This document shows positions 20,980-30,944 of a DNA stretch of 64,000 nt, one piece after another. Source of the stretch: Aristolochia californica (Eukaryota; Streptophyta; Magnoliopsida; Piperales; Aristolochiaceae); NCBI GenBank assembly GCA_029961685.1, contig JARWKL010000003.1, positions 12,989,782 through 13,053,781 on the forward strand, given 5' to 3'. Both the position numbers and the translations under genes were made by a program. A model generated the notes under the pieces. It was not told the DNA's origin. It saw only the letters and a program-made list of their open reading frames with translations, and made no database searches. Numbering within the stretch: position 1 is the stretch's first letter; each line of letters starts with the position of its first letter.

Positions 20980-22493
20980 AGAGTGACCATTATTGGCATG
21001 CAAAAGGGATAAAAAAACTTAGAAGATCAAATTTCGATCATCTCTTCTAAAGTTTTCTTAAAGGAATAAAATAGCATTAAGTGGGAGCAAAACTATTACC
21101 ACAATTGACCCAAAAAATAGAATTTTTTGGTGGACTCTCAAGGACATATAGAGGTAGTAAAGAGAGTTGAATAAGAAGCTTTTCTGAACCTAAGAGTCAA
21201 TGATAACAAGTAAGGAAATAAAATAGAAAAAATTAATATAAAAAAAGAGAAATAAGCCCTTCTTCTCCCTTTTTTCTCTTTCAGAACAACCTCAAGTCCT
21301 AATTTAGAGTTTCAAGTAGGAGAAAAGTTAATTTTATGCAACAAAAAGGTTCGTTAAAGATAGAATTTTGAAGAAACTTTCATCCATATAAGAGGAGAAA
21401 CTTTGGCATGCATGACTACTATACGGCACATAGAAAATAAGATTTTGACATAGTAGAAAAGGAGAATTATATGGCATATGGCACCTTTGGAGTCAAGAAT
21501 TTATGACCTCTAGGAAAAGCAACCAGAAATGGAACTCATAGACTTATCTTGAGGAAAGAGCACACAAATTTGGATTTTTGCTAGCACCATGTTTTTAGTG
21601 GTCTTTGAGTCTTCTCATGTTGATGTCTCTCTAGGAAGACATCAGACTGAGATATAGTTTATTGGCTTAGAAAATCAACTAAAAAATATTCCTTTTGAAA
21701 TATAATTCTCTATATAATATTTTATTCTTGATAGTATAAAATGTCCCAAAAATTGAAGCTTTTTACAGCTACTCGATTCTTTCTACTGTCTGAGCTTTTC
21801 TAATTTTGATATCAATTTCTCTTTTTAGAAAATTTTAATTGGAAAAATATTTTGTGTTGATAACTAAATTTACTGATATTTATGGAAATACATAATTTAC
21901 AACATGAAAAGGGAGGTTTGAAGTTGCAAACTCCAAGGAAAAAAGGGTGTTGGGAAAGGAGAGTACTTAATGTAAAAGAAACTCAACTAAATTGATATAA
22001 ATGATAGATAAGGAAAGGAGCACATTGTCTCTATGGGTTGAATGTTTTTTGTATAACCTGCTCAAACACCATGTTAAATTTTTGAGGAAAAAATATAATT
22101 CCTTTATTGTTGAAAATTACTTATACTGGGTCTCTATTTATAAAAGGGAAAATACATAGAATCAGAGTTAAATGTAACTACCCTTATTCCAATTACACCC
22201 AATGTTCAACTCTCAAAAGATAAGTCCTACAATGATTAAATAACTCAAATAAAGTAGAAGATTAATAATACTAAAATTCTTCTTTGGCTGAACCTTTTTT
22301 CCATGAGACTCCTTTCCAGGATAGTTATGTAAGACTCTTCCATACTTATTCTTCAACATTCTCCCTCTAGCTAGAGTTTATAACTTCAGCTCGTAAAGAA
22401 AAAGATTTTGGTCTTCAAAATTCTTTGGCTAAAAATTCTTCATCTTGTTCTCCCCCGTATTTAAAAATTCTTGTCACATACAAATTTTCATTA
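20980..22493 (-). mobile_element. K-type internal sequence with an LTR in the middle
   Basis: 20980-21412 is copy 2 of the repeat flanking G2; 21413-22071 continues as K internal sequence (the block around 21640-21870 recurs at about 60830-61080 and 62860-63100). 22072-22358 is a K LTR (TGTTAAATTT..TTCAACA). On its left is a decayed primer site (complement of GCTCAAACACCA, 22060-22071) and on its right a polypurine-type tract (22359-22376). One LTR therefore serves two K internal regions, a tandem arrangement typical of unequal recombination. Stub B interrupts at 22494. Confidence 0.6.
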
Positions 22494-22799
22494 TGTTACA
22501 AGGTGGGAGCCACCATGACCACACGATCTGGAATCCTTATCACATGAGTTGGAAGATTTGGCAATCTTCCTTGATTAATGTAATTGATTTATCTTGCATT
22601 GGTTTATGTACATTTGGATAATAATGATTGATGTAATTAGGGATATTAAGGATCCTAACTTATCTTTGAAGTTTCCATAAATATGTAATGGAAATAGTAT
22701 AAATAGGGGTTTTGGTTGAAGGGTTCAATCAAGCTCTCCACTTCTCAACTCGTGGAAGAATCTCTCTCTAGCCTAAAGTCTTTTTCTGTCTTTTCTCTC

Positions 22800-22866
<67 letters not shown>

Positions 22867-23200
22867 TCTTTTTCTTCTCCCTCTTGCATCCTGCTCAAGG
22901 TTTCAATCAAGGGGTCCTAAATTCAATATGGTATTAGAGATCAAATTTAGGATCCCCATGTCGAAAGAATGTTCTAAGAAGTTATGATCAAAGCTACTCA
23001 AAGAAGGCTCTTTGTCAAGTAAGATTGAAGCTTATGAGATAAGTTTTTTATTCTTGTTATTATTACTTCATGCTCTTGGTTTTCGGATCTTTAGAAGATG
23101 GTTCAGAGATGATCTTATTGCTATCTTCATCTTAAGAAGTTATTGAGATTTATGCATCTCGGATTAGAATTAGTTTACCTAGGCAGTTTTTTTGGTTTGC
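22494..23200 (+). mobile_element. B: copia-type LTR plus leader, truncated
   Basis: The LTR 22494-about 22928 (TGTTACAAGG..ATTCAATA) is followed by TGGTATTAGAG (primer site, 22929) and a leader matching 37685-37880 of stub M. It is a plus-strand relative of element D, whose LTR starts with the same TGTTACAATGTGGG on its own coding strand. No gag follows. A TATA box (AGTATAAATAGGGG, about 22697) precedes a pyrimidine-rich transcribed part. Confidence 0.7.
22805..22862. repeat. (CT)n microsatellite
   Basis: About 29 uninterrupted CT units within the R-U5 part of LTR B, about 100 bases after its TATA box. The corresponding place in stub M (37549-37582) has a (TTC)n run, so this LTR site repeatedly grows pyrimidine microsatellites. 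Source of a false Leu/Ser-rich ORF. Confidence 0.97.
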
Positions 23201-23936
23201 AAGTTCTTGGCTGAAAATAGGTTTATGTTAAGATTTTTTTACATAAAAATTATAATTTTGTGGGAACAAGAATTTTCTAATGAATAAAAATGTTTTGTGA
23301 GAACAGGATTTTCCTAATGAATAAAAATGTTCTTGAGAACTATTATTAGTGGTTTTTTATCCATTGGATTTAAAAAATCTAATTACTTAGCTTCTATGCT
23401 AAGCTTCTCCATTAACAGAGTTGTTTGAAGAACTCTACTCGGCTTTGTGATTTTTTGAATTTTTTTTTGAGAGCCACGAGTTGGTTGATTGTTCTTGAAA
23501 ATCAAGAATAGAATATTGTATTGTAAAAAATGAATCAAACACAAAATACGAAAGGAAGTGGTCCTTTGAAAGTGTAGTTGAGGCCAATCCATTTGAAGAA
23601 AGATTGATGTTTTTGAAGATCTCACAATGTCTTCTTGATTAGGCCTGATTTTTTTTTATTTCAGATCAATCATATCTTGCCTAATTCACGAGGAACCTAT
23701 TCTAGACTGGTTTATCCTAAGCTGGAGTCAAATATATTTTTGGAATGATCTTGGAAAGATCTAATGCGGAATTGCTACCTTACCTTGCTTGATCTCATGC
23801 TTATTGATTGATTTTTGCTATTCTCTACAAGGAAGATGGGCCCAAGCCCACACGACCAAGGAAGGCCCACATATCCAAGTGTTTTGGAAGATGGACCCAA
23901 GCCCATAAGATCAGGGAAGACCCACATATCTAAGAG
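23201..23936. other. No gene recognised
   Basis: AT-rich leader-like sequence, then from about 23820 GGCCCAAGCCCA-type segments duplicated in part (23838-23875 and 23890-23927), resembling the 5' part of the LTR that follows. No ORF with protein character. Confidence 0.5.
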
Positions 23937-24490
23937 TGTTGGAAGATGAGCCCAAACCCATATGAAATGTGACCCACCATGATCACGTGAGGTGGCATAA
24001 GAAGTCTTACACAATAAGAAGTCTAACAGAGCTACAATTATTATGGAAGCAGGACTCATAGAGGAGTCTATTTATATTGGGTTATTTAATTATGCTAGGA
24101 AATTGGGTTATTTAATTATGCTAGGACTTATGTTTAAGTGTTAGAGTTTGGGTGTAATTTGGACAAAGGTAGTTTAATTGTAGTTGGACTCTACTACTTT
24201 CCTCTATTATAAATAGAGGCTCATGTACTCTGATTATAATAAGTCAATGAAGTATTTTTCTTTTCCATAAATTCAACATGGTATCAAAGGAAGGCTTTCA
24301 TATGTGGACATCCACCCAAATTATCCATGTGCCACCACGTGAGGGCCTCTACCCAAATTATCCACGTGCCTACACGTGGGGGAGAGTGTTAAGGAATAGT
24401 CCCACATGGATTAGTGAAATAAAAGATCTTGAGTTTATTAGTTGGCATAAGAGGTTTCCTACATGGCTAGTTATTTTGGGATAGAGCCTT
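23937..24490 (+). mobile_element. LTR of another copia-type element, truncated
   Basis: The 342-bp LTR 23937-24278 (TGTTGGAAGATG..AATTCAACA) is followed by a TGGTATCAAAG primer site. It holds a 25-bp tandem duplication (AATTGGGTTATTTAATTATG, twice in 24072-24125) and a TATA region (ATTATAAATAGAGG, about 24208). Downstream, 24385-24440 has GTCCCACATGGATTAGTGAAA, a motif common in dispersed plant repeats. The rest of the element is missing; minus-strand element C abuts. Confidence 0.65.
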
Positions 24491-25780
24491 CGACCTAAAT
24501 TTAACACACTTGAAAGATTTCGGATCAAGTTTACTTCGTTGTGGTTATGTAACATGAACAAAACATTTACACCCGAAGACTCGCAAGGGAAGTAAAAAAG
24601 GGTCATCATTTGGAAATAATAATGAGTATGAGGATTTATGACCGAGAACAGAAGAGGAAAAACTATTAATAAGAAAGCATGCAGTAAGAATGACATGTTT
24701 CCAGTAAAAGTATGATACTTTAATGGAGTATAATAATCCGCGGGCTACCTATAGAAGGTGATGGTTCTTCCATTCTACTACACCGTTCTATTGAGGGATG
24801 TAGACACAATATTGTTGATTTTCAGGACTCCATGGATTTAGCTCCTGGAGAAAAAGAGAGGCCTCATTGAGAGAAAATAATAAGAAGAAGAGGTAATGGA
24901 CTTATATCCTAATGCTTCCCTTAAAGCTCAATTTAAAGATTAATCAAACTACAATATTACAAATATGCCCCTTGAACTTAACCTAATTACATCAATCATG
25001 GTTATCCAAATCTACATCAATTCAAGAGAAGATAAATCAATTACAATTATCTAGGAAGATTTTCAAAATCTTCCAACTCATGTGATAAGGATTCCAACTC
25101 GTGCCAAATCTTACAACTCATGTGATAAGGATTCCAGCTCTTGTGATGACTCATCATGCCACCTCACATGATCATGGTGGGTCCCACCAACTCGTGTGAT
25201 CATGGTGGGTCCATATCTTATGGGCTTGGGCCCATCTTCCAACAAAGACGTTTGATGGATAATGCCATGTTCTTAACAAAAGGAGTCAAGGTCATTAGAG
25301 AAATATTTTTTGGCATTATCATAGCGAATTACTTTTATTTTTTGACCAAATTGAGTGACCATTATATCATGAAAGGACTAAAAGATAGATAATTTTTTTT
25401 ATCACTCTTTCAAAAGAAATATCCATGTGACAAGAGTAAAATCATCAATAAAGGTAATAAAGTACTTAACTTGGTAAATATTTGAGATGCTCAAAGGTCC
25501 CCATACATCTTTGTAGTCAAAGAAAAGGGAGCAACACCTTTAATTTCAGTCCGAGGAGAATATATGGTTCTCTGGTGTTTGCATAGTTGACACACTTCAC
25601 AGTTTAAATTGCACAAAATGTTGAATGCAGGAAAGAGAAGGTGAAGAGATGGTGCTGATGGATGTCCCAACCGATCGTGACATAGACTCACCTTGGTGTG
25701 CTTGATTAAGACAACATGTATTTAAGGCACATCTAGGTAGTAGTGCCCCCCTTGCTCATGGCCACAACTAATTGCCTGCT
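24491..25780 (-). pseudogene. Copia C GAG-pre-integrase and integrase, broken
   Basis: About 25691-25600 reads LGHPSAPSLHLLFPAF followed by CEVCQLCKHQRT, the HHCC region of copia integrase. Farther on, after the solo LTR, 24696-24500 in mixed frames shows FLLHAFLLIVFP and neighbouring pieces that correspond to the ACFLINRxPSSVLG block late in integrase. Many frameshifts and stops. Integrase would insert the cDNA into the host chromosome. Confidence 0.7.
24813..25244 (-). mobile_element. Solo LTR of the element N family inside copia C
   Basis: 432 bp from TGTTGATTTTCAGG to CTTCCAACA. Same beginning (TTTTCAGGACTCCATG) and end (GGGCCCATCTTCCAACA) as the LTRs of N (43537-43976, 46031-46544). No matching 5-bp TSD is visible (AATAT left, AAGAC right), so one flank is probably altered. 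It has three internal repeats of AACTCATGTGATAAGGATTC type (about 25076-25140). Confidence 0.75.
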
Positions 25781-26959
25781 TCATTGTAAGATCTGAAAAC
25801 ACACATGAAGTGGGTGAGAAGGTGATGGAGCAATTGACATGTTTAGTAAGATGAATAATAGAATGTGGTTCAAGGGAAAGGTAGGAACAAAGAGGATATC
25901 TGTTAGTGGAAGTGATGACATAACAAAGGTGGAACTTTTCGCGAGAACTTTAGTTTGGGATCCATCAGCTATGGTAGCAAATTTATCGAAAAGACAAGGA
26001 GAGACATACTTGTAAGTAGTGGTGGAGGAGCTTGGAGGAGAGACAATCCGAGTTTTCATCCTTTGGAATAGGTCATACTTATCATCGATAAGGGTGTTTT
26101 TGTCTAGTGATGGTGCAAACTTGTCCTCGTTTGTACCACTAGCAAAGGCTTGATTATTCGTGGCCCATTTTGGCTTGCCATGGAGTTTCCAACAATGTTT
26201 GATGGTGTGGCCATATCTCCCACAATGAGTGAATTCCTTACTATCCATTCTGGAGAGACCATTCCTTCCACCTCTTCCTTGGCCTCCTCTATAATTTTCA
26301 CCTCAACCTTTGGCTCGGTCAGTTGGAGTGCCATAGTTACCGGAGTACATAGATAATGACACTTCAGTAGGAAAGGGGGAAGAAGCGTCTGGAATGCGGA
26401 CTAAAGTGGCACATACATCATCAAAGGTGAGAATAGTGGAGGAGCTAAGGAGTTGAGTTTTAACAACCTCAAGATTAGGCTTGATATTCGCTAAATAGAT
26501 AGTGGTTGATATGGCTTCCTTCTGCTTGTCTTGGACAGAAACATCTATGAAGTTGGGCTGAACTAGCTTCCACTCTTGAAGAAGACCCCTGAGTTGTGCC
26601 AAGTACTCATGTAGATTTTCTCCTTGTTTAGTATTAAACATACTTTGGAGGATATTATATGGCCTTTGTAGGTTGTTTGAGCTAGAGTACAATTTAGCAC
26701 ATGTTTCCCAAAATTGTTTAATTGTTTCTAGATGAACATCACTGTTGGAGACATGCTCTTCCATGTTGTTGATGAGCCAAAATATCTTCCTCGTGAAGGA
26801 GTGGTCTAAGCTTGGTTAGGTGACTGAGTAGGTCTCGGGTAATAAAAAACCTCCTAACTAATTTTGAGCCAAAACTTGTAAATTGACTGAAAAATAGCTT
26901 TTGACAAGCTTTCACCACTTTGAGATATATAAATCTCAATGCTTTCATTTAATAAAAAG
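25781..26959 (-). pseudogene. Copia C gag and protease start, broken
   Basis: Starts MKALRFIYLKVVKAC near 26959 and passes VRRFFITRDLLSHLTK. Then, from 26764, comes EEHVSNSDVHLETIKQFWET with TKQGENLHEYLAQLRGLLQE, typical copia gag (UBN2) sequence. The CCHC knuckle reads FTHCGRYGHTIKHC, its first Cys replaced by Phe. The protease DSGA block is not found, though the later IADGSQTKV piece is (about 25985). Broken by at least three frame changes. Confidence 0.8.
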
Positions 26960-26977
26960 AATCATTGATGAGTCATC

Positions 26978-27391
26978 TGTTATGCACACAATAACATTAT
27001 TATTTTAATTATTTTTCTTTAATTTACTTTATTTATTTCAGTTTTAGGTCACAAGGGTATTTTTGGAATTTTTTATTTATAGGGATATTTTTATAATATT
27101 TTATCGTAAACCCTAACAGGGTGAACCCTATTTAAGGGGTAAGTGTAATGAGAAATACAAGCATTGAAGTATTAAGAATTAGGTTAAATCTAGTGTAAAC
27201 AGGCTTGAGATCACCTTCTTGATCTCGAGGTTAGGGTTTTCCTAAAAACCCACGTATTCTCTCATCTTCCATTGATCTTTGTCTTCCCCATGTCTTTCTA
27301 GTATCCCTACAGTAATGCATGGAAGATCCGTAACTCGTGGTAGATCTCAGATCCTCCCAAAGAATCCTTGTGTCAGATCTGGACCGTAACA
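26978..27391 (+). repeat. G3 5' LTR
   Basis: 414 bp, TGTTATGCACAC..CCGTAACA; contains CCCTATTTAAGGGGTAAG at about 27127, the probable core promoter. Same family as G1 LTRs. Confidence 0.93.
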
Positions 27392-27414
27392 ACTGGTATC
27401 AGAGCGGGAACACG

Positions 27415-27519
27415 ATGAACCAAGAAGATGGAATGTGGCGATGCATAGACAAATTAGAGAAATGGCTGCATCAGGCATTGGAGCAGAATGAGTACCGAAA
27501 TGGCGTGCAACCTGGGTAA
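27415..27519 (+). CDS. G3 short ORF after the primer site, 34 codons
   Basis: ATG at 27415 begins MNQEDGMWRCIDKLEKWLHQ and the frame ends at a TAA after QPG. Location and helix-rich start correspond to the gag start of the other G elements, so it is probably a truncated gag leader peptide. No function is claimed. Confidence 0.3.
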   Translation: MNQEDGMWRCIDKLEKWLHQALEQNEYRNGVQPG

Positions 27520-28609
27520 AGTATTTTTTAACAACGGAGTATCGAGAGGCATTCACTGGAGAAGTTGTCTCCGACGGGAAAACGGTGACCAAGTAACCAC
27601 TTCATCCCGTCTACCAGCCGAAGCCTCTGTGGAGGATTTGGGGTCAATCTCAGTTTCGAAGAGGTAGAGAGGCTTTGCGTCACCACAAATTAAGATTTTT
27701 GTGCATGGAATTTCAAAGCCGAACAACGACGATGATTTGGCAAAATCAGAGGGGTTTTCCGCTACCACATTGTCGGCGTTGGTCAGATGGGGGGAGATCT
27801 CAAATCCGGAAGCACACCAACACGACTCACGGCGAGCGGAACCCCATCCAGATCTGCAAAAGGAAAATATTTCGATGACTATTTCGATCGGGACATCAAA
27901 CGAAGGCGACCCCAAATCATGCACATCAAAGGGGTTTTTCCCCACCCCTGTCTCCCACGAAGCCATACATCTTCCACCGACGACGTAAACCACGACACTG
28001 GCTGAACTCGCAGTTTATGGGGCCCAAATTCTGCCGGAATGGGCCGATGAGCACAAGCCATATTCGCCACATCAGCGCAGGTTTGCCTTTCGCCACCGGA
28101 CACACAGGAGGCTCCATCGGCGCCATCAAAAACAAATCCGGTGGTCTCTGGCTTTTGGATTCTCATTTTCAGCCTCAACCGTGCCCTCGGAAGCCCAATG
28201 GGGAACCATATCCAACAAAATTTGGGGTAAAATTTTGAAACGTCATCTATTTTTAGTTCAAATTGGTGGTTCCATGCGGTTGAAGGGCCTCCAAGGTGCT
28301 GACCAGTAGCAACGTAGTTCGGAAATTGGGAAAGAAAGCTCTCTGTTTCGGGAAGCCATAAACCAGAGCCCAAATGTGGGAATTTTGGCTTGGGTTTATG
28401 CAAGTCGATATCAAATTTTTGGGAGGATGTCGGAAGTAAAACTAATTTTTTAGGGACATCGGGAAATTTTTTTTTGGTGGGTTTGTTTTTCTGTGGATTC
28501 GTACAGTACTTGTGCAGAGGTGAATTGTCAAATTGCAGAGGAAGGGTTTCCTTTTTTTGATCCCAGGGAGATAGAATTCTTTTGGGTAGCATACGAGGTT
28601 CTAACTACT
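27520..28609 (+). other. Unassigned GC-richer leader and cargo of G3
   Basis: GC-richer than the surrounding elements, with several overlapping ORFs on both strands of which none resembles a known family. Towards the end, the plus frame FDPREIEFFWVAYEVL (about 28553-28600) looks like protein sequence leading into the RDR6 piece, but I cannot place it. The composition resembles the G1 and G2 leaders (CCGACGGGAAAACGGTGACC-type words). Confidence 0.4.
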
Positions 28610-28998
28610 TCATATGGTCAACATGGCAATAATGCCGCCATGATGTTAAGTGCTGGTTTCAGGCCTCAAACTGAGCCTTATCTTAGAGGTATGCTCTCTT
28701 GTCTGTGGTCTGCCCAGGTAGGGGACCTTTTACACAAGGCTAGGATCTTTGTCCCATTGGGGAGATGATTGCTAGGTTGCTTGGGGTACTTGAACATGGA
28801 CAGTGCTTTATCCAAGTATCCAACCCTTTATTAGAGAAGTCTTGCAATGAGCATGGTTCAAGATTTCCAGGTTTAAAATATAATGCGAAAATGATCATTG
28901 GGACTCTGGTAATAGCAAAGAATCCTTGTCTTCATCCGGGAGATATACGGATTCTGGAAGCTGTTGACGCTCCTGGGTTGCATCATCTTGTTGATTGT
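28610..28998 (+). pseudogene. RDR6: RNA-dependent RNA polymerase 6-like gene fragment
   Basis: The frame reads MMLSAGFRPQTEPYLRGML, then KARIFVPLGR, a stop in place of the Trp of GRWLMG, and, after a frameshift of a short deletion, LGVLEHGQCFIQVSNPLLEK, NEHGSRF, VIAKNPCLHPGDIRILEAVD and APGLHHLVDC. These are consecutive conserved blocks of plant RDR6 just upstream of the catalytic DLDGD motif, which is not included. RDR6 with SGS3 makes double-stranded RNA for tasiRNA and transposon-derived siRNA. About 130 of roughly 1200 residues are present. The match to RDR6 rather than RDR1/2 rests on GVLEHGQCFIQVS and HGSRF. Confidence 0.85.
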
Positions 28999-29343
28999 CG
29001 CCATGGCTGTCCTGCAGATGGTCTCACTTGCGTAGCAGAAATGGGGGAACAAGGTTTCAGCACCAAACCGGGTGCCAAGGCAGCAACACAATATAAATTG
29101 TTGACTGCTGAAACTAGTGATGGGCGTTCTGTCTATGCTGATGGGTTTGGTTCAGCGGCCAAATTTAAAAAAGACAGTGTGGACAGCAGTACGTATAAGC
29201 CTCTTGCACTTGTTGCCATTGTGAAGGTGGAATCTGACAGTACTGCTGCCAGTGTGTTTGCAAATATTGATAGATTGACCAACCGAAATGGCGATGCAAA
29301 ACTTATTTTTGAAGCTGTTGAAGCAAGGTCAAAGGTGATATGA
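28999..29343 (+). pseudogene. Unidentified captured coding segment in G3
   Basis: The RDR6 frame runs on without a stop into HGCPADGLTCVAEMGEQG, then AATQYKLLTAETSDGRSVYA, DGFGSAAKFKKDSVD and STAASVFANIDRLTNRNGDA, ending with TGA at 29341-29343. Codon use and length look protein-coding and the junctions coincide with the ends of recognised pieces. I do not recognise the family; it may be one or two further genes. FANIDR-to-EAVEA resembles the end of an RRM and might belong to the following PABP piece. Confidence 0.45.
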
Positions 29344-29478
29344 ACATTGAAGGGACGGTTTGAGCAGATTTATAAGGTGACTGGAGACAAGTACCAAGGG
29401 CTGCACCTGTACTTGACGAACCTGGTTGAGAGCATAGATGATGAGAAGCTGAACCAATTGTTTTTTGAGTTTAGTCTA
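29344..29478 (+). pseudogene. Poly(A)-binding protein gene fragment
   Basis: In the same frame after the TGA: LKGRFEQIYKVTGDKYQGLH and LYLTNLVESIDDEKLNQLFFEF. Plant PABPs have ELKGRFEQxxKEAADKYQGxNLYLKNLDDSIxDEKLxELFxEFG at the junction of RRM3 and RRM4, so about 45 residues from that place are kept. PABP binds mRNA poly(A) tails in the cytoplasm. The family is clear, the paralogue is not. The frame ends shortly after at 29500-29502. Confidence 0.8.
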
Positions 29479-29654
29479 CTTGATGCAAGTTTTTTTCAGT
29501 GACCTTGTTAAATGTGTTGAGTGGTATATATGCTATCATAATAGGTAGTTCGCAGGGCCCTATTGTGAGAGGAGATTCACAGGGTAGTGAGTTCAATTTG
29601 CCATTTCTTGGTTCTGCAACGTATGGAGATAGATTTTTTGGTTATGCACAGAAG
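29479..29654 (+). other. Unassigned segment in G3 between PABP and VSR pieces
   Basis: The plus frame beginning 29499 includes GPIVRGDSQGSEFNLPFLGS and ATYGDRFFGYAQKA, which looks like coding sequence fused in frame to the following VSR piece. The parent is not recognised. Confidence 0.4.
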
Positions 29655-29908
29655 GCTATTGCCACTGGGGAAATGGTTAATGTGCACCTTGCCTGGACAA
29701 AAGCAGTGGCCCACCCAGACGATTGGGTGGCGTATGCGTTGTGGACCAATAGCAATGTTGAGCGTGGGCCTACGTGTGACATGCTGATATAATTTGTGAA
29801 GGCTTTCAAGGGTCCAACACAGTTACTTGAACAAGGCGGATACAACCAATTCACTCCTCACTACATAACGTGGTACTGTCCTCAAGCATTCACATTTATG
29901 AATGGCAC
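29655..29908 (+). pseudogene. Vacuolar sorting receptor gene fragment
   Basis: The frame reads GEMVNVHLAWTKAVAHPDDW, then YALWTNSNVERGPTCDMLI, one nonsense TAA (29790-29792, where VSRs have Glu or Gln), and [20 protein letters not shown] with [13 protein letters not shown]. Plant VSRs (type I receptors for seed and lytic vacuole proteins) carry GEMVNVNLDWREAxPHPDxRVEYELWTNSNDECGxKCD and the ITWYCPQAF block in their lumenal part after the PA domain. About 85 residues are present, in sense and without introns. Confidence 0.85.
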
Positions 29909-30944
29909 TGCTGCTGATATGTTTTGGGTGCGTCACTATGGAGCTCAAACTGTGGTTGAAGGGGTTGGTGATCATGGGTATGAGTACCTACCGGGTGGTA
30001 TTGTAGCAGTAGTTGGGAAACCTGGTAGCAACTGTGCTCTGGATGGTCCACTTCTCCTTTATGTTTCTCAGATGATTCCTGCCTCTACTAAAGGTCGATT
30101 TATTGCCCTTGGGCGTCCCTTTGCTGGTAAGGTCTACACTGGTATGATGGTTAGCGTTATGGGCCCAACTTCTGCACCGGGCCAACAAAATGATTTATAT
30201 ATGCCCAACGTCCAGAAAACTATCATTTGGATGGGGACAGCGCTGGAGTCTGATGCCGTTGTTCCTTGTGGCCATACTGAGTCTTTGGTCGGATTGGATC
30301 AGTTCTTTAATGCTACTTTGACTGGTACGAAAGAAGTAGTTGCTCACCCAATTCGAGCCAGGAAGTTCTTTGTGTCCCCTATGGTGCGTGTTGCTGTCCA
30401 ATGCAGCGTTGCTTCAAATCTTTCCAAGCTTGTTGACGGTTTGAAATTGCTTGCCAAGTCCGATCATGTGGTTGTGGGGTTAGGGGATAAGGTTTCTCCA
30501 ACAGATATCGAAGAAGGCAAGCGCGTGGGTGTTGACCGCAACAAATATCAGATTCAGATTCCTTTGCCTCCAAAAATTGATACTAGTGTTACTATGACTA
30601 TTGAAGAAAAGCTTGATGTGACATACAATGATGTTGGTGGTTGTAAGGAGCAGATTGAAAAGATGCGAGAAGTTGTAGAGCTGCCTATGCTCCATCTTGA
30701 TAGGTTTGTTCAACTAGGAATTGACCCACCAAAGGGAGTTCTCTGCTATGGTCCTCCAGGGACAGGTAAGGCTCTCTTAGCTAAAGCTATAGCCAACAGA
30801 CCAGCTGCCTGCTTTATTCGTGTTATTGGTAGTGAGCTTGTCCAAAAATATGTTGGTGAAGGGGCAAGGACGGCCCGCAAACTTTTTCAGCTGGCTCATT
30901 CAATGGTGGTTTGCATTGTTTTTTTTATGACGTGGATGCCATAG
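29796..30944 (+). CDS. Chimeric ORF joining VSR, GOGAT, EF-2 and RPT1 segments (382 codons)
   Basis: One uninterrupted frame passes through four unrelated gene fragments, listed separately. Its annotated start is a GTG; the first ATG in frame is within the GOGAT part (about 29898). Upstream the frame is open to 29499 apart from one TAA at 29790-29792, so the ancestral fusion was longer, near 480 codons. The joints fall where both partners share a short word: PQAF/AFFNG, N-C near 30030, and VVxGLG near 30474. The ORF is lost by frameshift near 30925 inside the RPT1 part. Whether it was ever translated is unknown; preserved phase across three joints is unlikely by chance alone (about 1 in 27), but not conclusive. 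Confidence 0.6.
   Translation: MKAFKGPTQLLEQGGYNQFTPHYITWYCPQAFTFMNGTAADMFWVRHYGAQTVVEGVGDHGYEYLPGGIVAVVGKPGSNCALDGPLLLYVSQMIPASTKGRFIALGRPFAGKVYTGMMVSVMGPTSAPGQQNDLYMPNVQKTIIWMGTALESDAVVPCGHTESLVGLDQFFNATLTGTKEVVAHPIRARKFFVSPMVRVAVQCSVASNLSKLVDGLKLLAKSDHVVVGLGDKVSPTDIEEGKRVGVDRNKYQIQIPLPPKIDTSVTMTIEEKLDVTYNDVGGCKEQIEKMREVVELPMLHLDRFVQLGIDPPKGVLCYGPPGTGKALLAKAIANRPAACFIRVIGSELVQKYVGEGARTARKLFQLAHSMVVCIVFFMTWMP
29900..30032 (+). pseudogene. NADH-dependent glutamate synthase (GOGAT) gene fragment
   Basis: The frame reads [40 protein letters not shown] and KPGSN. This matches the [46 protein letters not shown] block of the C-terminal GXGXG (beta-helix) domain of plant NADH-GOGAT; the GDHG (rather than GDHC of ferredoxin GOGAT) favours the NADH type. 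GOGAT makes glutamate from glutamine and 2-oxoglutarate in plastids. About 44 residues, several conserved ones changed. Confidence 0.8.
30033..30478 (+). pseudogene. Translation elongation factor 2 gene fragment
   Basis: The frame reads [113 protein letters not shown] and LAKSDH. These are the ordered blocks of eukaryotic EF-2 domain II into domain III (PLMLYVSKMIPASDKGRF, GRVFSGKV, VQRTVIWMGK, DAHPIRAMKFSVSPVVRVAV). EF-2 is the ribosomal translocase GTPase; its GTP-binding domain is not included. About 148 residues, open, with no intron. Confidence 0.93.

Larger units (their letters stand above)
24491..26977 (-). mobile_element. Ty1/copia element C, 5' half, degenerate
   Basis: On the minus strand: gag from 26959, zinc knuckle, protease remnant, GAG-pre-integrase and integrase down to about 24490. 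RT, RNase H and LTRs are missing at the left. A solo LTR (24813-25244) lies in the integrase. G3 is inserted in the leader at 26977; the leader continues at 31687-31740 before element E. Confidence 0.75.

Noticed and set aside
22716..22937. Ser/Leu-rich ORF
   Set aside because: Made by the CT microsatellite in the LTR.
23775..24059. 94-codon minus-strand ORF
   Set aside because: Lies over LTR-type sequence with internal duplication (GGCCCAAGCCCA words); no family resemblance.
27553..28592. Minus-strand ORFs of 146 and 237 codons in G3
   Set aside because: They are antisense to the element, overlap each other in different frames and show no known motif.
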